Source: DASRFR01 sp035651455 (GTDB taxonomy: Bacteria > Acidobacteriota > Terriglobia > Terriglobales > Acidobacteriaceae). From it: a stretch of 64,000 nt of DNA. The notes beneath the pieces are model-generated. The model was given only the letters and a program-made list of their open reading frames with translations, was not told the DNA's origin and ran no database searches. Position numbers and translations under genes: made by a program. Below, one piece after another: positions 1 through 9,123 of the stretch. Numbering within the stretch: the stretch's first letter is position 1; every line of letters begins with the position of its first letter. Where the stretch lies: positions 62,001 through 126,000 of the forward strand of contig DASRFR010000049.1 of the NCBI GenBank assembly GCA_035651455.1, read 5' to 3'.

Positions 1-3000
1 ACCTCTCGCTGACGTTCCAGTTCTTGTATACGGAGAGGTCCATGTTCACTTCCTTCGGTCCCAGGCAATTTCCTCGCCCGGATCCCTGGATGCTGCCGAT
101 GTGATAGCCAACCAGGGTGAAGGCATTGGGATTAAAGATGCTGGAGCCATGCTCACCAGACGTGCAACTGATGCCGGTTGAGATCAGGCGAGTCGGATTA
201 CCCGAACCTTCCGTAGCCAGACCGGTACCGGTGAGATCGGCTATTTTCGTGGCTCCGGCGTCAAACGCGTCTCCCACATTCTGGCCGGGACCACGCACCC
301 ACACGGAGTTGCCCGATTCCGCCGTGAAAATTGTCGCCGCCTCCCAGCCGCCAAGCGCCTGCTTCATGAATCCGGACGACCCATTCAGCGTGGGCAGATA
401 GAACACGGCGTTGGCGACGAAGATGTGCGGACGATTGATTTCTGAATTGCCGCGGTCGGCGCCTAGATTGTAGGGATCGCTCGTTGTGTGAGTGCCGTAC
501 CCGTTTCCGGAAGAATCGGAAAGGTCGACCGTGGAAATGGTATGTGACCAGGTGTACGCAGCTTGGATTTGCGAATGGTTTGTCAGATGAGTACGCAGCA
601 ACATCTGCAGACCGTGATAGCTCGACGTTCCATCGTGCGCGAATTCCTGGATCCCGCCAAAGAGCGATAACGGCCGGAAGGCGCCGGGGCCCGCAAATGC
701 CGCCTGCAGGCGATTTCCCGGCAGCACTGTGTTCAGGTCGAAATCGCTGGTGAGGTGGAGACCCCGGTTGCCTACGTAACCGATCTGCAAGGCAGTGTCC
801 CGGCCCAGTTCTCTTTCGAAAGAGGCGTTCCATTGCCATGAGTTCGGAATCTGCGGCCGGGGGTCGCGGGCTCCGGTGGGAGAGCCGCCCGCCGTTGCGA
901 GCGGAAGGGCTGAGTCCAGCGTCCGCGTTTGACTGGTGCTCAAACTGAAGGGGGCGTTCTGGCCTAACAGGTTGGTGACCGTGCTGACACGTTCGCGTTG
1001 ATAGAACTGCCCCGCGCCTACGCGAATGGCCATCTTGCCGTCTCCACGTGGATCCCAGCTGATGCCGATACGCGGCGCGACGTCATGGTTGCTGTTTTGC
1101 ACCAGGGCGCGATCCACTCCTGGTGTCCCGTGGCTGAAACTGGTGCCGAACTTCGTATTGGCGGTACCGCAGGGGTCCGTTCCGGGAACGATGACCAGGC
1201 CGTTACAGGCATCGCCCGGTGCTCCGTTGGGGTTGTAGAAGGCGGGATTAAACGACGCGATCTGGTTGTTGAGTTCGTAGGGCTGCCGCAGGAATGACCA
1301 GCGGAAGCCGTATTCGATCGTCAGATTGCGGCGCGCTTTCCAGGAGTCCTGCACGTAAAACTCAATATCGTGCCAGCGAGCGCTGGGGAACAGGTTCGCT
1401 GAATTCTCGCTCATGCTGTACGTGGTGCCGGGGAGCAGGGCGTCCGCTAAGGGATTGCCGGTGAGACTGCTCGTTAAACTGAAAGCCGGCCGATCGTGGC
1501 CGCCTTCAGCAGGCTCGTTCTTGCCGTTATAGGTGTAGTAAATGCCGGCCTTGAATGTGTGCGTGTTGTAGACCTTCGCCAGGTCATCACGGAACTGGTA
1601 CAGGTCTGAACTGTTTTGCCAGGGAGCGATAAGCCAGAGACTTTGACCGTCGCCGTAGTTTCCGAAACCGCCCCACGCCGCGTCGGGAGGCATGCCGCCG
1701 GCTTTCTTCGGGAATTTCGATGATGGAAAGATGGTGGGTATCGCAGCGTTCAGGCTCGATACCAATTGGGAAGCGCTCAGCTCTCCACCCGGATTGCCCT
1801 GGGTTCCCGTCCCGCCAAGGCTGGCGAAAATGCGGTTATTGGAATAGGAGAATTGGGCTTCGTTGGTGATGGTATTCGTCAGGATGGATGTGACTTTGCC
1901 GATGATGCTCTTTGACGGCTGCGACCAGCTGCCTTCCACCGCCGGGAAAAGATCGTCACCCCAGTAAATGGGTTGGGTGGTAGGCGCCGGGTTGGCCCAG
2001 TTGTCTTGCGTGTAGCGGAATGTCAGAGTGTGTTTGCTGGTGAGGTTGTAGTCGGCGCGAACGTTCTCCTGCCGCCAGTTGACGGCGGAGTTCAAAGTCG
2101 AAAACCAGTTTTTTCCGTTTGTGGCCGCCGAAGGTGTCACATTGGGCAAGGGCAGCAGGTCTGCCAGCAGAACCCCTGCAGGGTCGAGGGTTGTGATGGG
2201 GGGAAGCGGGGTGTTTGGGCTGCCGGGGACGTGGGGCGCCGCTGCGCCGCAACTCACGCCCTGAGTGAAGTCGCCGTTGCGCTCCGCCTGCGTGGGCACG
2301 CAAGCTGAGCGGGTACCGCCACGGATTTCGCGGTTCCATTCTTCGCTGAAAAAGAAGAACAGCTTGTCTTTCTTGATAGGGCCGCCAAGGAAGTAGCCAA
2401 AGTCATTCCGGCGGAGGATCGGCTTGCCATCATGAGGGAAGTGGGCGCCACTCGAAGATTCAAGGGCGCGCTCCCCCTGCCGGGAGAAATAGTCTTCTGC
2501 GTTCAAAAGATCGTTGCGACCGAAGTAGAAGGCGCCGCCATGCCACTGGTTCGTGCCGGACTTGGTGATGATGCTCACTATGCCGCCGGACGCCTGGCCG
2601 TACTCAGGTCCGTAGGAGTTGCGAAGCATTTTGAATTCCGCAATCGCATCCAGCGAGGGATAAATCAGGATCGTGCGGTTCGAGCCCAGGTCATTGTTGT
2701 TGGCGCCATCCACCAGCCAAAGATTATTGGTGACCGGATTTCCATTGATGGAAAAGTCCACACCCGAAAGTAGGCCTTTGTCGGTGGTGTTCAAGCCATC
2801 CCGGGCCGACACTCCAGGCTGCAGCAGGGTGAGTTGGGTGAGGCTTCGTCCATTCAATGGCAGTTCGCGCACCTGCTGGTTGCTGACCACTTCGCCTAGC
2901 TGAGCGCTGTCGGTCTGTACCTGTAAGGCATTGGCCTCAACCGTGACCTGCTCACTGACATTGCCAAGCTGCAGTCGGCCGTCGACTGCTTCGGTGCTGG

Positions 3001-3295
3001 AAACGTGCAGTTGCACTGCATTCACAACAAATTCGCGATAACCCTTTTGGTTCATGCGGACTTCATAGGTACCGGCCGGCAGATTCGGCACTACGTAGTC
3101 GCCGGCTTGCCCGGTTCGCACAGTACGGGTGAGCCCGGTGGCAGGGTTCGTCACGATGACTTCTGCTCCGGAAATGACTGCGCCGGAAGGATCAGTGACT
3201 GTGCCGCGAATAGTCCCGCTGTATTGCGCATATACAGCGGACGACAAGAGCAGTAGCGACAGCAACAGGCAAACGCACACAACGTTTCGCCTCAT
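1..3295 (-). CDS. TonB-dependent receptor, Oar-like, with carboxypeptidase-regulatory domain (3' end outside window)
   Basis: Outer-membrane protein predicted to import a large solute with TonB energy. The ATG at 3293-3295 is preceded by an AAGGGGAG ribosome site. A signal peptide (MRRNVVCVCLLLSLLLLSSA, then VYAQ) is followed by a carboxypeptidase-regulatory-like Ig domain (GTIRGTVTDPSGAVISGAEV, about residues 27-110), a plug with RELPLNGRSLTQLT and the SINGNPVTNNLWLVDGANNN stretch, and then a long barrel region rich in Asn, Tyr and Trp. The reading frame stays open for all 1098 codons to the window edge, so the C-terminus is missing. The layout matches the Oar-type receptors that are strongly expanded in Terriglobia. 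The divergent LacI regulator suggests control by a sugar. The substrate cannot be told from sequence; NagA nearby makes an amino sugar or chitin/peptidoglycan fragment plausible. Confidence 0.9.
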   Translation of the reverse strand, partial: MRRNVVCVCLLLSLLLLSSAVYAQYSGTIRGTVTDPSGAVISGAEVIVTNPATGLTRTVRTGQAGDYVVPNLPAGTYEVRMNQKGYREFVVNAVQLHVSSTEAVDGRLQLGNVSEQVTVEANALQVQTDSAQLGEVVSNQQVRELPLNGRSLTQLTLLQPGVSARDGLNTTDKGLLSGVDFSINGNPVTNNLWLVDGANNNDLGSNRTILIYPSLDAIAEFKMLRNSYGPEYGQASGGIVSIITKSGTNQWHGGAFYFGRNDLLNAEDYFSRQGERALESSSGAHFPHDGKPILRRNDFGYFLGGPIKKDKLFFFFSEEWNREIRGGTRSACVPTQAERNGDFTQGVSCGAAAPHVPGSPNTPLPPITTLDPAGVLLADLLPLPNVTPSAATNGKNWFSTLNSAVNWRQENVRADYNLTSKHTLTFRYTQDNWANPAPTTQPIYWGDDLFPAVEGSWSQPSKSIIGKVTSILTNTITNEAQFSYSNNRIFASLGGTGTQGNPGGELSASQLVSSLNAAIPTIFPSSKFPKKAGGMPPDAAWGGFGNYGDGQSLWLIAPWQNSSDLYQFRDDLAKVYNTHTFKAGIYYTYNGKNEPAEGGHDRPAFSLTSSLTGNPLADALLPGTTYSMSENSANLFPSARWHDIEFYVQDSWKARRNLTIEYGFRWSFLRQPYELNNQIASFNPAFYNPNGAPGDACNGLVIVPGTDPCGTANTKFGTSFSHGTPGVDRALVQNSNHDVAPRIGISWDPRGDGKMAIRVGAGQFYQRERVSTVTNLLGQNAPFSLSTSQTRTLDSALPLATAGGSPTGARDPRPQIPNSWQWNASFERELGRDTALQIGYVGNRGLHLTSDFDLNTVLPGNRLQAAFAGPGAFRPLSLFGGIQEFAHDGTSSYHGLQMLLRTHLTNHSQIQAAYTWSHTISTVDLSDSSGNGYGTHTTSDPYNLGADRGNSEINRPHIFVANAVFYLPTLNGSSGFMKQALGGWEAATIFTAESGNSVWVRGPGQNVGDAFDAGATKIADLTGTGLATEGSGNPTRLISTGISCTSGEHGSSIFNPNAFTLVGYHIGSIQGSGRGNCLGPKEVNMDLSVYKNWNVSER

Positions 3296-3462
3296 TGTGA
3301 CTCCCCTTATGCAGAAAATTCCTTGTCCTCGATGAACCCCGAACCCCTATTTCGGGCAAAGCGGTGCCCACATCTCACACCACCCTGGTGGCGGAAACTG
3401 ACCGCAGACTCAGTTCCCAACAATCGATCCGCGGGCGGCAGTCTGATGCAGATGGAGTGCTC

Positions 3463-3491
3463 TTGTCAAGTAAAAAAAACGATTTTCTAAT
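3463..3491 (+). promoter_or_regulatory. Promoter of the LacI-family gene with an operator-like dyad in the spacer
   Basis: TTGTCA (3463-3468), a 17-base spacer and TCTAAT (3486-3491) make a good sigma-70 promoter for the LacI gene. The spacer holds an A-rich dyad centred on a CG step between 3480 and 3481 (AAAAC|GATTTT, one mismatched pair), the usual form of LacI-family operators. On the other strand a perfect TTGACA lies at 3464-3469, pointing towards the TonB receptor, although its -10 is weak. One bound repressor could therefore silence both divergent genes. Confidence 0.55.
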
Positions 3492-3533
3492 CCTGGATAA
3501 TCGATAACCCTGAATTGGGGACTATCGTGTGTT

Positions 3534-4604
3534 ATGCTTCCGCGCATGCCCGGGACCATGTCCGACATAGCCAGGGACTTGAAGGTCTCGGTAGTTACAG
3601 TCTCAAAAGTCCTGCGCAACCGGGGTAATATCAGCGCCGCCACCCGGGCCCGTGTTTTGAAGCGCGCCAAGGAGCTGAATTACCAGCCGAACTGGATCGC
3701 CCGCAGCCTGGTTACTCGCCGCACGTTCACCGTAGGACTTCTTCTGCCCGACTTCACCCATCCATTTTTTGCGGAGGTCGCAAAGTCCATTGCCGAAACC
3801 GTGCGGCCGCATGGATATCACGTCATCATTTCGTATTTTGAAGAGGATTCCGGAATCGAGACCAAGGAGGCCGAACTCCTGGTAGCGCGGCAAGTGGATG
3901 GGCTGATCATCGCCTCCGCGCAAACCAGCCGCACAGGGTTCCAGAGAATCCGGCAAGGCAAAATCCCGCTTGTTCTGATCGATCGCCAGGTCCCGAATGT
4001 CAAGGCTCCATTCGTCGGCACCGACCATCGCGCCATCGGGCGTCTGGCGACAGAACACCTGATCGAAAGGGGCTGTCGATGTATTGCCCACTTACGTGGT
4101 CCGGCGATTCGAATTGCCGCAGACCGCTTGGCTGGATACCGCGCAGCCTTGCGCGCGCACCGGCTAAGCCAGTCACCTCAGTATGTGATCCCCGCTAGCT
4201 ACGCAGACAGCACCGGATACGAAGCCATGCGTAAGCTTCTGCGAGTCAACCCGCCGCCTGACGGCGTATTCTGCTACAACGATCCGGTAGCCATCGGAGC
4301 CATGAAAGCCATCCGCGATGCTGGTTTGAGCATTCCCGATGATATTGCGGTGGTGGGCGCAGGCAACGTTCACTATTCTGATGTTTTGGCAGTTCCGCTC
4401 ACGACCGTGGATCAGGGCGCCCGTGAAATTGGCCACCAGGCAGCGCAAATTCTTATCGACCAGATGGAAGGGTCGCGAAAAGCAGGCAGGGATGTGCTGA
4501 TTCCCCCAAAGCTGGTAGTACGTCAATCCACTTCAGGACGGCGGACGATGCAGATGCCCGCCTTCCCATCCTTGCACTCGGTAAAGGACATCACGGCTCG
4601 CTAG
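3534..4604 (+). CDS. LacI-family transcriptional regulator
   Basis: DNA-binding repressor with a periplasmic-binding-protein-like sensor domain. The N-terminal helix-turn-helix is clear (MSDIARDLKVSVVTVSKVLR, from about residue 9), followed by the hinge helix (YQPNWIARSL) and a sensor domain with family hallmarks such as GLLLPDFTHPFFAEV, DGLIIAS, IPLVLIDRQ and DGVFCYNDPVAIGA. The length of 356 residues is normal. Three in-frame ATGs compete (3534, 3546, 3558); the first has a GGGGA about 12 bases upstream. The gene is divergent from a TonB receptor and 172 bases upstream of nagA in the same direction, so an amino sugar or its phosphate is the natural guess for the effector; this is inference from context. 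Confidence 0.92.
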   Translation: MLPRMPGTMSDIARDLKVSVVTVSKVLRNRGNISAATRARVLKRAKELNYQPNWIARSLVTRRTFTVGLLLPDFTHPFFAEVAKSIAETVRPHGYHVIISYFEEDSGIETKEAELLVARQVDGLIIASAQTSRTGFQRIRQGKIPLVLIDRQVPNVKAPFVGTDHRAIGRLATEHLIERGCRCIAHLRGPAIRIAADRLAGYRAALRAHRLSQSPQYVIPASYADSTGYEAMRKLLRVNPPPDGVFCYNDPVAIGAMKAIRDAGLSIPDDIAVVGAGNVHYSDVLAVPLTTVDQGAREIGHQAAQILIDQMEGSRKAGRDVLIPPKLVVRQSTSGRRTMQMPAFPSLHSVKDITAR

Positions 4605-4776
4605 TTTGTCCCAAAATTGCTCTGAATTTCGAATTTGCGCGGGCGCTGACAATCGCGAGCGCCATGCATCGAGTTCGCAACCGTCTTCCTTCGCGCTGGT
4701 TGCAGACGTCTTATAGAATGCTGTACTTGATCGGCACTGCGCTCCAGTTGTCGGTGCAGAGTCGGGGACGCACACT

Positions 4777-5946
4777 ATGCTCGCTCTCACCGCGGCCAGT
4801 CTTCTCACTCCGAACCAGCGCGTTGAAACGCCACTTCTGCTGGTCGATGATGGCAAGGTCGTTGAAGTCTGCTCGCGGGCTGCGCGCGAAATTCCCTCCA
4901 ACGCGAAGCACGTCAATTTTCGCGACGCTGTGCTCGCGCCCGGCCTGATCGATCTCCATATTCACGGTAGTGCCGGCCGCGATGTTATGGATTCCGACCT
5001 CAACGCCTTGCACGAGATTGGAACCTTCCTCGCGCGGCATGGGGTTACGAGTTTCTTCCCTACCACCGTCACCGCTCCCCTGGAGAAAATGTTTGCCGCC
5101 CTCGACCGCTTGGCATCGGTGATCGAAGCCGCGGGCAAGTCGAAGGATTCCGGCTCCCCGCCCTGTGCCTGTCCGGTGGGCATTCACCTGGAAGGTCCCT
5201 TTCTCAGCCACGTGCGGCGCGGCGTGCATCCTCCCATCAACCTTTTGCAGCCGTCCGTGCAAATCTTCGAGCAATTTTGGGAAGCCTCTCGAGGTCATAT
5301 CCGCCTGATCACCATCGCTCCCGAAATGGATGGCGCCTTAGCTGTGATCAAGGCGGCTGCGGCGAAGAACGTTTGCGTCAGCATGGGCCACTCCGACGCG
5401 AATCTCGCGAGTACCAGGGCGGCGATCGCCGCGGGTGCGCGCCACGCGACCCACACCTTCAATGCCATGCGGCCCCTGAACCATCGCGAACCCGGAATCT
5501 TGGGGCAAATTCTTACCGACGCCAGGGTGTCCGCCGACATCATCGCCGATGGCATTCACATCGATCCCGTGATAGTAGATATTTTTCTCAAGGCCAAAGG
5601 CGAAGATGCGGCCGTGCTCATCACAGACGCGATTTCCGCCACTGGCATGCCGAACGGCCGCTATCGCCTGGGCTCAATGGATGTCGACGTGAAAGACGGG
5701 ACATGCCTGGCTGACGGCAAGCTGGCCGGGAGCGTGCTTACTCTCGACCGCGCGGTGCGCAACGTCATGAAGTTTGCGCAATGGGAATTTCAGAATGCGC
5801 TACGACTCGCCACCGCGAATCCCGCGCGAGTGTCCGGCATTTCTGATCGCAAGGGCAAGCTGGTGCCAGGGGCGGATGCGGATATATCTGTATTTTCTCC
5901 GGATGGTGAACTTCGACAGGTGATCGTCGGAGGCAGGTTGGACTGA
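4777..5946 (+). CDS. nagA: N-acetylglucosamine-6-phosphate deacetylase
   Basis: Cytoplasmic amidohydrolase that removes the acetyl group from GlcNAc-6-phosphate to give glucosamine-6-phosphate and acetate, the first committed step of GlcNAc use and of cell-wall amino-sugar recycling. The 389-residue protein has the family motifs in order: LIDLHIHG (metal-site region, His61 and His63), GIHLEGPFL with the metal-binding Glu near 139, SMGHSD (His near 205), ATHTFNAM (His near 226) and LITDAISATG with the catalytic Asp near 284. Upstream there is a TATAGAAT element near 4712 and a weak GGGGA close to the start. It follows the LacI regulator in the same direction. No glucosamine-6-phosphate deaminase or kinase is present in the window. 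Confidence 0.93.
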   Translation: MLALTAASLLTPNQRVETPLLLVDDGKVVEVCSRAAREIPSNAKHVNFRDAVLAPGLIDLHIHGSAGRDVMDSDLNALHEIGTFLARHGVTSFFPTTVTAPLEKMFAALDRLASVIEAAGKSKDSGSPPCACPVGIHLEGPFLSHVRRGVHPPINLLQPSVQIFEQFWEASRGHIRLITIAPEMDGALAVIKAAAAKNVCVSMGHSDANLASTRAAIAAGARHATHTFNAMRPLNHREPGILGQILTDARVSADIIADGIHIDPVIVDIFLKAKGEDAAVLITDAISATGMPNGRYRLGSMDVDVKDGTCLADGKLAGSVLTLDRAVRNVMKFAQWEFQNALRLATANPARVSGISDRKGKLVPGADADISVFSPDGELRQVIVGGRLD

Positions 5947-5968
5947 CAGGTTGGCCGCGTGCTGTGGC

Positions 5969-6352
5969 TCAATTCGGCTTGCGATTCTTACCGTCTGCCA
6001 GATATTGAAGGATGGCTACATCGCGCGCAAATTTCAGCGCGTCGGTGGGAGCGCCCTTAAAATCGTCTTTCCTTGCTTGCGGCTCGAAGTTATCCCGCAC
6101 CCTCTCTCCTTCTTCCGAGTCGTTGGTGACCACCTGAACATAGAACCATAAAAAGTGCCGCATCTGGTCGAGAGCTGACTTCAGCACCTCGATGGACTCG
6201 AGCTCGGGCAGTTCGTTCAGGGCCTCCATGAGCTCGGGGTCGGTGGGAGCCTGCATGGCGGCAAAGTTCAGTTCCTGCTGGATTGACCGCAGGTCTTCGA
6301 CGACGCGCAGAATGCGTGCGTGAATCTCGACCGTGTTCTCGTCGCGCTCCAT
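5969..6352 (-). CDS. Hypothetical cytoplasmic protein
   Basis: I do not recognise this 127-residue protein. It is acidic and mostly helical, with a heptad-like stretch (RILRVVEDLRSIQQELNFAA) and an aromatic patch (MRHFLWFYVQVV), and has no signal peptide or membrane segment. The ATG giving MERDENTVEI was preferred; an in-frame ATG seven codons upstream (6373) has no better ribosome site. Codon use looks like that of neighbouring genes. It lies between nagA (convergent) and the epimerase gene (same strand). Confidence 0.6.
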   Translation of the reverse strand: MERDENTVEIHARILRVVEDLRSIQQELNFAAMQAPTDPELMEALNELPELESIEVLKSALDQMRHFLWFYVQVVTNDSEEGERVRDNFEPQARKDDFKGAPTDALKFARDVAILQYLADGKNRKPN

Positions 6353-6464
6353 GATGTGCACCCACCATCTCATCCGCCCATCCGAGCGAGTAGATGTCCC
6401 ATGTGCATGAGCTTAGGTAATTCTCGATTACTTTGGTACGGAACAACGCGCCCAAAGCCAGGTT

Positions 6465-7172
6465 TCATGAGGTTCTGCGCGGTTGTGGAGTGCTTTTGGC
6501 GGAAATGGCGCGGATTTCGGGAACGCCCTCGACGCGCATGCCCGTCGCAGGATTCTCCACCGCCTCGATCAGTGCAAGAATCATCTGCTCCAAGGTAACC
6601 AGGCCTAGCCGGCGGGCTCCTTCACGCGTAGACGGCAGCATCTCGAACACACGGTAGAGTGGTAGCAGCACGTAGGGCCAGCGGTGCCCCGGACCAAGCA
6701 CGTACCAGGGGCGCAGTACCGTGGCATTCAGGCCTGAGTCTTTGATCGCCTGCTCACATTCGGCGCGAACCTGGATATAGGCTTTCATCACTGGAGCTGG
6801 CTGCGCCACGCTCACATAGATGAAATGTCGCACAGGCGCGTGCTGAGCGGCGGATACTGCGGCCAGGCCGGACGGTAGATCGATCCGGCGGAATGCGGCC
6901 GCTTTGCTCGGACTCGGATGCGACACTCCGACCAACTGTATGAATGTGTCTGCTGGCGCTACAGAATCGCGGTAGCCGGACGAGTCTAAGGCATCGCCCA
7001 GAACGGCCTCGCAACCGGCAGGCAGCTTTTTCTCGGATCCAGATCGTACCAGCGCGCGAACCCGGTGCCCGCGCTCCAGAAGGCGGGCAATCAGTCGCGA
7101 TCCCATGTAACCGCTGCCGCCGGTTACAAACACGTCATGCTTATTCGGGTTCAATTCGGAACGCGCATTCAT
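6465..7172 (-). CDS. NAD(P)-binding SDR-family epimerase/reductase-like protein
   Basis: Atypical short-chain dehydrogenase. A Rossmann glycine motif (VFVTGGSGYMGSRL) stands at the N-terminus, followed by an RALVRS strand-helix turn of the NmrA/atypical-SDR kind and a YVSVAQPAPVMKAYIQVR segment in the place of the usual catalytic Ser-Tyr-Lys region. The later VLRPWYVLGPGHRWPY stretch is typical of the NADH-ubiquinone-reductase-like (NDUFA9-type) SDR group. The length is 235 residues from MNARSE; an ATG seven codons upstream at 7193 is also possible. The substrate is unknown. It is divergent from the CocE hydrolase, about 70 bases away. Confidence 0.8.
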   Translation of the reverse strand: MNARSELNPNKHDVFVTGGSGYMGSRLIARLLERGHRVRALVRSGSEKKLPAGCEAVLGDALDSSGYRDSVAPADTFIQLVGVSHPSPSKAAAFRRIDLPSGLAAVSAAQHAPVRHFIYVSVAQPAPVMKAYIQVRAECEQAIKDSGLNATVLRPWYVLGPGHRWPYVLLPLYRVFEMLPSTREGARRLGLVTLEQMILALIEAVENPATGMRVEGVPEIRAISAKSTPQPRRTS

Positions 7173-7240
7173 CCGGAAGTCCTTGGAGTGCACACCGGTC
7201 CTTGTTGACCTGCCCTGCGCAATGCTAGTCTCCCCGTCTC

Positions 7241-9022
7241 ATGAAAATTCGCGATGGGTTTCAAACTTTCATACTGTTTGGTTTCGCGATTGTAACTTCC
7301 TTTCTTTACGCGCAAAAGCAGCCAGTTCCTTCCGCACCCGCCTACGTTGTGGAAAGAGATGTAGTGGTTCCCATGCGCGATGGGATTAAGCTGCGTGCCG
7401 ACATCCTGCGGCCCAGGGGGAACGCAAAGGTCCCCGTGCTGGTATACCGGACGCCCTACGGTAAGGAGCCTGCCCAGAAGGATTACACGACGTTTGTTCA
7501 TGCCGTCGAGCGAGGCTACACGGTCGTGATCCAGGACGTGCGCGGGCGCTACGCATCGGCGGGAGTGTTTCGTCCTTATCAGAGCGAAGGCGCCGATGGA
7601 TATGACACCATCGAGTGGGCTGCCCGCCAGCCGTGGTCGAATGGCAAAGTGGGGACCTTTGGGCTCTCCTATCCCGGAGCGGTGCAATGGCTGGCGGCGG
7701 TTGAGAATCCGCCCCACCTTAAAGCCATGGTGCCCGCCATGACGTTCTCGACGGCTCGCAACTTCTTCTATGCGGGCGGCACCTGGGATATGTCCTGGAT
7801 CCAATGGATCTGGGACAATATCGCGCCTGACGTGCGCTCTAAGCGCAATCTGCCTGGGCCAAAAACTCCCGCTGAAGCTCGTGCCGCGTGGGAAAAGACC
7901 GGCGAGCGGATGCTCAACGAACTGCCGCTGTCCGGTTTGGCCGAAATGCGCGCCATTGCACCCTACTACTACGAGTGGCTGAGCCATCCACCCAATGATC
8001 CCTGGTGGGATTGGAGCGAACTGCGCAACAAGTATTCGCGAGTGCACGCTGCCGTGCTGAACCTGTCCGGGTGGTACGACGATAACTATGGACCCGAGGG
8101 TGCGACCACGAATTTCGCGGGCTTGCTGAAGGCGCGGGCTGGGCAAAATTCAGCCGATACTCACCTCTTGATTGGCCCCTGGGTACACGGGGTCGACAAC
8201 ACTGAGAAGAACAAGTCTGGCGAGCGCGAGTTCGCCCGGTCGGCGGCCATTAACTATGACGCCGTCGTTCTGCGCTGGCTGGATCACTATCTGCGCGATG
8301 TCGACAATGGTGTCGACCGCGAACCGCCCGTGCGGTATTTTGTCATGGGTGCGGACGAGTGGCGCGAAGGCACTGCCTGGCCGCCGATGAATCAGCCCTC
8401 CCCATTTTTCCTGCAGAACCCCGACACCAGCCAGAACCGTGGGCTTCTCCAGTCCGAGAAGCCGCAGAATCCAGAGTCTTACACCGATTTCATCTCGGAT
8501 CCCGAATCTCCCGTGATCAACCCTTACGCATCTTCCGGCGCGCACGATTATCAGCAACTCGTCACCCTTGCCGATGTGCTGACCTTCGATTCAGCCCCGC
8601 TCGTAGAAGATACGGAGGTCACAGGAAACATTCATGGCCGCGTGTTCGTGTCCTGTGATTGCCAGGACCTCGATGTCTGGTTCCGCCTACTCGATGTCGC
8701 CCCGAATGGCACGGCTTTCAACCTGATGAATCCCGGCCTCGATGTCGAGCGCGCCAGCTATCGCGATCCCGACCGTCAACAGTTGCTAGTCCACGGTCAA
8801 ATCTACGAAATCGATCTCCCCAACCTGATCACGAGCAATCTGTTCAAAAAAGGCCACCGCATCCGCATTCAGATTTCGGGTAGTTTCTTTCCGAACTTCT
8901 CGCGCAACCTGCAGACGGGCAAGTCCGAAGCAACTTCGGCCGAAATGCGGAAAGCCACGATTCGGATCTATCACGACCGTGAGCATCCTTCGCAAGTGCT
9001 TATACCCATCGTGAAACGGTAA
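7241..9022 (+). CDS. CocE/NonD-family serine hydrolase (X-Pro dipeptidyl-peptidase-like)
   Basis: Exported alpha/beta-hydrolase cleaving esters, amides or X-Pro peptides. The N-terminus is hydrophobic (FILFGFAIVTSFLYAQ) and looks like a signal peptide. The nucleophile elbow is GLSYPGAVQW (Ser about 143), the acid is probably in LSGWYDDNYGPE and the His in GPWVHGVDN, in the usual order. The C-terminal third is the jelly-roll domain of PepX/CocE proteins, with TEVTGNIHGRVFVS and KGHRIRIQISGSFFPNF. At 593 residues it has normal family length. Whether it is a peptidase or an esterase cannot be told. No Shine-Dalgarno sequence is obvious before the ATG. Confidence 0.9.
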   Translation: MKIRDGFQTFILFGFAIVTSFLYAQKQPVPSAPAYVVERDVVVPMRDGIKLRADILRPRGNAKVPVLVYRTPYGKEPAQKDYTTFVHAVERGYTVVIQDVRGRYASAGVFRPYQSEGADGYDTIEWAARQPWSNGKVGTFGLSYPGAVQWLAAVENPPHLKAMVPAMTFSTARNFFYAGGTWDMSWIQWIWDNIAPDVRSKRNLPGPKTPAEARAAWEKTGERMLNELPLSGLAEMRAIAPYYYEWLSHPPNDPWWDWSELRNKYSRVHAAVLNLSGWYDDNYGPEGATTNFAGLLKARAGQNSADTHLLIGPWVHGVDNTEKNKSGEREFARSAAINYDAVVLRWLDHYLRDVDNGVDREPPVRYFVMGADEWREGTAWPPMNQPSPFFLQNPDTSQNRGLLQSEKPQNPESYTDFISDPESPVINPYASSGAHDYQQLVTLADVLTFDSAPLVEDTEVTGNIHGRVFVSCDCQDLDVWFRLLDVAPNGTAFNLMNPGLDVERASYRDPDRQQLLVHGQIYEIDLPNLITSNLFKKGHRIRIQISGSFFPNFSRNLQTGKSEATSAEMRKATIRIYHDREHPSQVLIPIVKR

Positions 9023-9123
9023 TCGCGCGGGTGCACAACACCGGGCTCGCCTAGGCTCATTCACGTCAGCGCCTTACCTCGTCCGCTATAATCCCCGACT
9101 ACACCGATCACCTCGGAGGCCGC

